Made by a program: the position numbers and the translations under genes. From Gammaproteobacteria bacterium (GTDB lineage Bacteria > Pseudomonadota > Gammaproteobacteria > Pseudomonadales > Azotimanducaceae): 64,000 nucleotides of DNA. How positions within the stretch are numbered: position 1 is the stretch's first letter; each line of letters starts with the position of its first letter. The notes under the pieces are model-generated. The model did not search any database. It had not been told where the DNA came from and saw only the letters and a list, made by a program, of their open reading frames with translations. Below are positions 63,223-64,000 of this stretch, piece after piece. The DNA is taken from contig VXUA01000014.1 in assembly GCA_009837185.1 (NCBI GenBank), positions 31,051 through 95,050 on the forward strand, in the 5' to 3' direction.

Positions 63223-64000
63223 AGATCGAAATGGTTGTAGTTGTAATTAGGATTGTTAGCCACCGGTGTTCTTTCTAATTCATTAAATTTTTCCTCAAGA
63301 TTCTTAAATTCTGTTCGTTCATCCTCGTCCAGCTCTTCGCCACTATCAATTATTTCTTGCAACTCGTTATAGCGGTTCACGTTTGAATCCCATTCTTCTT
63401 GAGTCAGTCCCAAAGATTCTAAGGTGTTATAGGTTTGTGGAGGTTCTCGATTATAAATAGCTACATACCGATCATAGGCTTCCCTCTGCGCGTTCCATTC
63501 ATACTGCACTCTCTGCCAGGGAGTGTTCGCTGGAGCACCAACCTCAGCGTGTACCCATTCATGGATAAACGTTTGCATCATAAGATGCCAAGGGTTGTAT
63601 TTCATACGCTCCGCGTGATCCCATATGTTTCTTCGGCTTAAGCGAATGCGAGGAGGATGAACAGGTTTGTGCCAAGTTTCTCCTAAGACACCAGAATCCA
63701 AGCGGCCATTGAAAAATTCAATTCGATAACCGGTGATTTTCTTCCATCCTGATACAGACCGGGCAGCTTTTTTTTGCATACACCGACTGTAGTGGTCGAA
63801 CGCAAGCACCCAAGTGCGAAACGCCGGAGGCGGTCGAAAAATCCTTCTTATTGGATACACGTATGTATAATCGCTTGCATTCGGTTTAGACAGTGGTGTT
63901 GGTCGCCGGCCAACGACTCTAACTTCTTCCATTTCGTCCGGATCGGCTAGAGCGTAACAGTATTCTGGCTGCTTGATGGTATGATAGGAACCGAAAAACA
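63213..64000 (-). CDS. Secreted HExxH zinc-metalloprotease-like protein, copy 2 (N-terminus outside window)
   Basis: The frame is open to the window edge and reads FGSYHTIKQPEYCYALADPD upstream of an internal Met, matching copy 1, so the gene continues beyond 64000. The zinc motif is conserved (TFIHEWVHAEVGAPANTPWQ), as is the second HEW-like site (here YEWNAQREAYD, so E rather than H281 is the likely third ligand). EEVRVVGRRPTPL is also kept. The acidic C-terminal coil is the most divergent part. Confidence 0.72.
   Translation of the reverse strand, partial: FFGSYHTIKQPEYCYALADPDEMEEVRVVGRRPTPLSKPNASDYTYVYPIRRIFRPPPAFRTWVLAFDHYSRCMQKKAARSVSGWKKITGYRIEFFNGRLDSGVLGETWHKPVHPPRIRLSRRNIWDHAERMKYNPWHLMMQTFIHEWVHAEVGAPANTPWQRVQYEWNAQREAYDRYVAIYNREPPQTYNTLESLGLTQEEWDSNVNRYNELQEIIDSGEELDEDERTEFKNLEEKFNELERTPVANNPNYNYNHFDLCE

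Larger units (their letters stand above)
60512..64000. repeat. Second unit of the 4498-bp tandem duplication (runs off the window)
   Basis: It matches 56014-59502 at constant offset, with no net insertion or deletion across nearly 3.5 kb. It begins inside larC with AATTCCAGCAAGC and ends beyond the window. Confidence 0.9.

Overview
The window looks like a chromosomal piece of a gammaproteobacterium, probably marine or host-associated and of middling GC. The main reason is the run infC-rpmI-rplT-pheS-pheT-ihfA-merR followed by tRNA-Pro, an order typical of that class. IHF-alpha, a LapG-like protease, UvrB and an FdsGBA formate dehydrogenase agree with this. No species can be named from the sequence alone.

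Layout. 1-2.4 kb: the start of an McrB-like protein and a Fic protein with an operator array. 2.4-8.4 kb: two tandem secreted M16 zinc proteases with duplicated leaders; the first is frameshifted. 8.6-14.9 kb: an NAD-dependent formate dehydrogenase operon (fdsGBA, fdhD, mobA). 15.1-20.5 kb: a signalling cluster of STAS protein, sensor kinase, periplasmic binding protein, RsbW-like ATPase and receiver-PP2C phosphatase. 20.6-23.9 kb: the transglutaminase / alpha-E / circularly permuted ATP-grasp trio. 25-31.2 kb: a DUF899-like protein, tRNA-Pro and the translation/IHF operon. 31.5-37.4 kb: a defence and mobile island with a TdeIII-like restriction system whose nuclease is broken, a methyltransferase fused to a GIY-YIG-type domain, an aspartic protease pair and an IS1595-family element. 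37.8-43.9 kb: three large paralogous membrane-anchored helical-repeat proteins plus a scar holding a fourth paralog's tail and a collapsed methyltransferase-HNH gene. 44-52.7 kb: secreted unknowns, tRNA-Val, uvrB, an FGE-like protein, ybjQ, HIT, a LapG-like lipoprotein and a SpoU methyltransferase. 52.76-54.10 kb: a TnpB gene inside a transposon with 25-bp terminal inverted repeats and an 8-bp target duplication. 54.1-64 kb: an aldo/keto reductase, larC, larB and a two-gene unit encoding a secreted HExxH protein and a membrane partner. From mid-larC onward this stretch is duplicated in tandem with a constant 4498-bp offset.

The strongest unusual signals are: the TnpB element with DDE-transposon hallmarks, whose ends partly resemble those of the nearby IS1595 element; three genes (infC, the STAS gene, the ATP-grasp gene) that can only reach full length from ATT or ATC start codons placed at ideal Shine-Dalgarno spacing; the duplicated HExxH/membrane-protein module; and the helical-repeat paralog array. 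All functional statements rest on motif and family recognition by eye. No database search was run.
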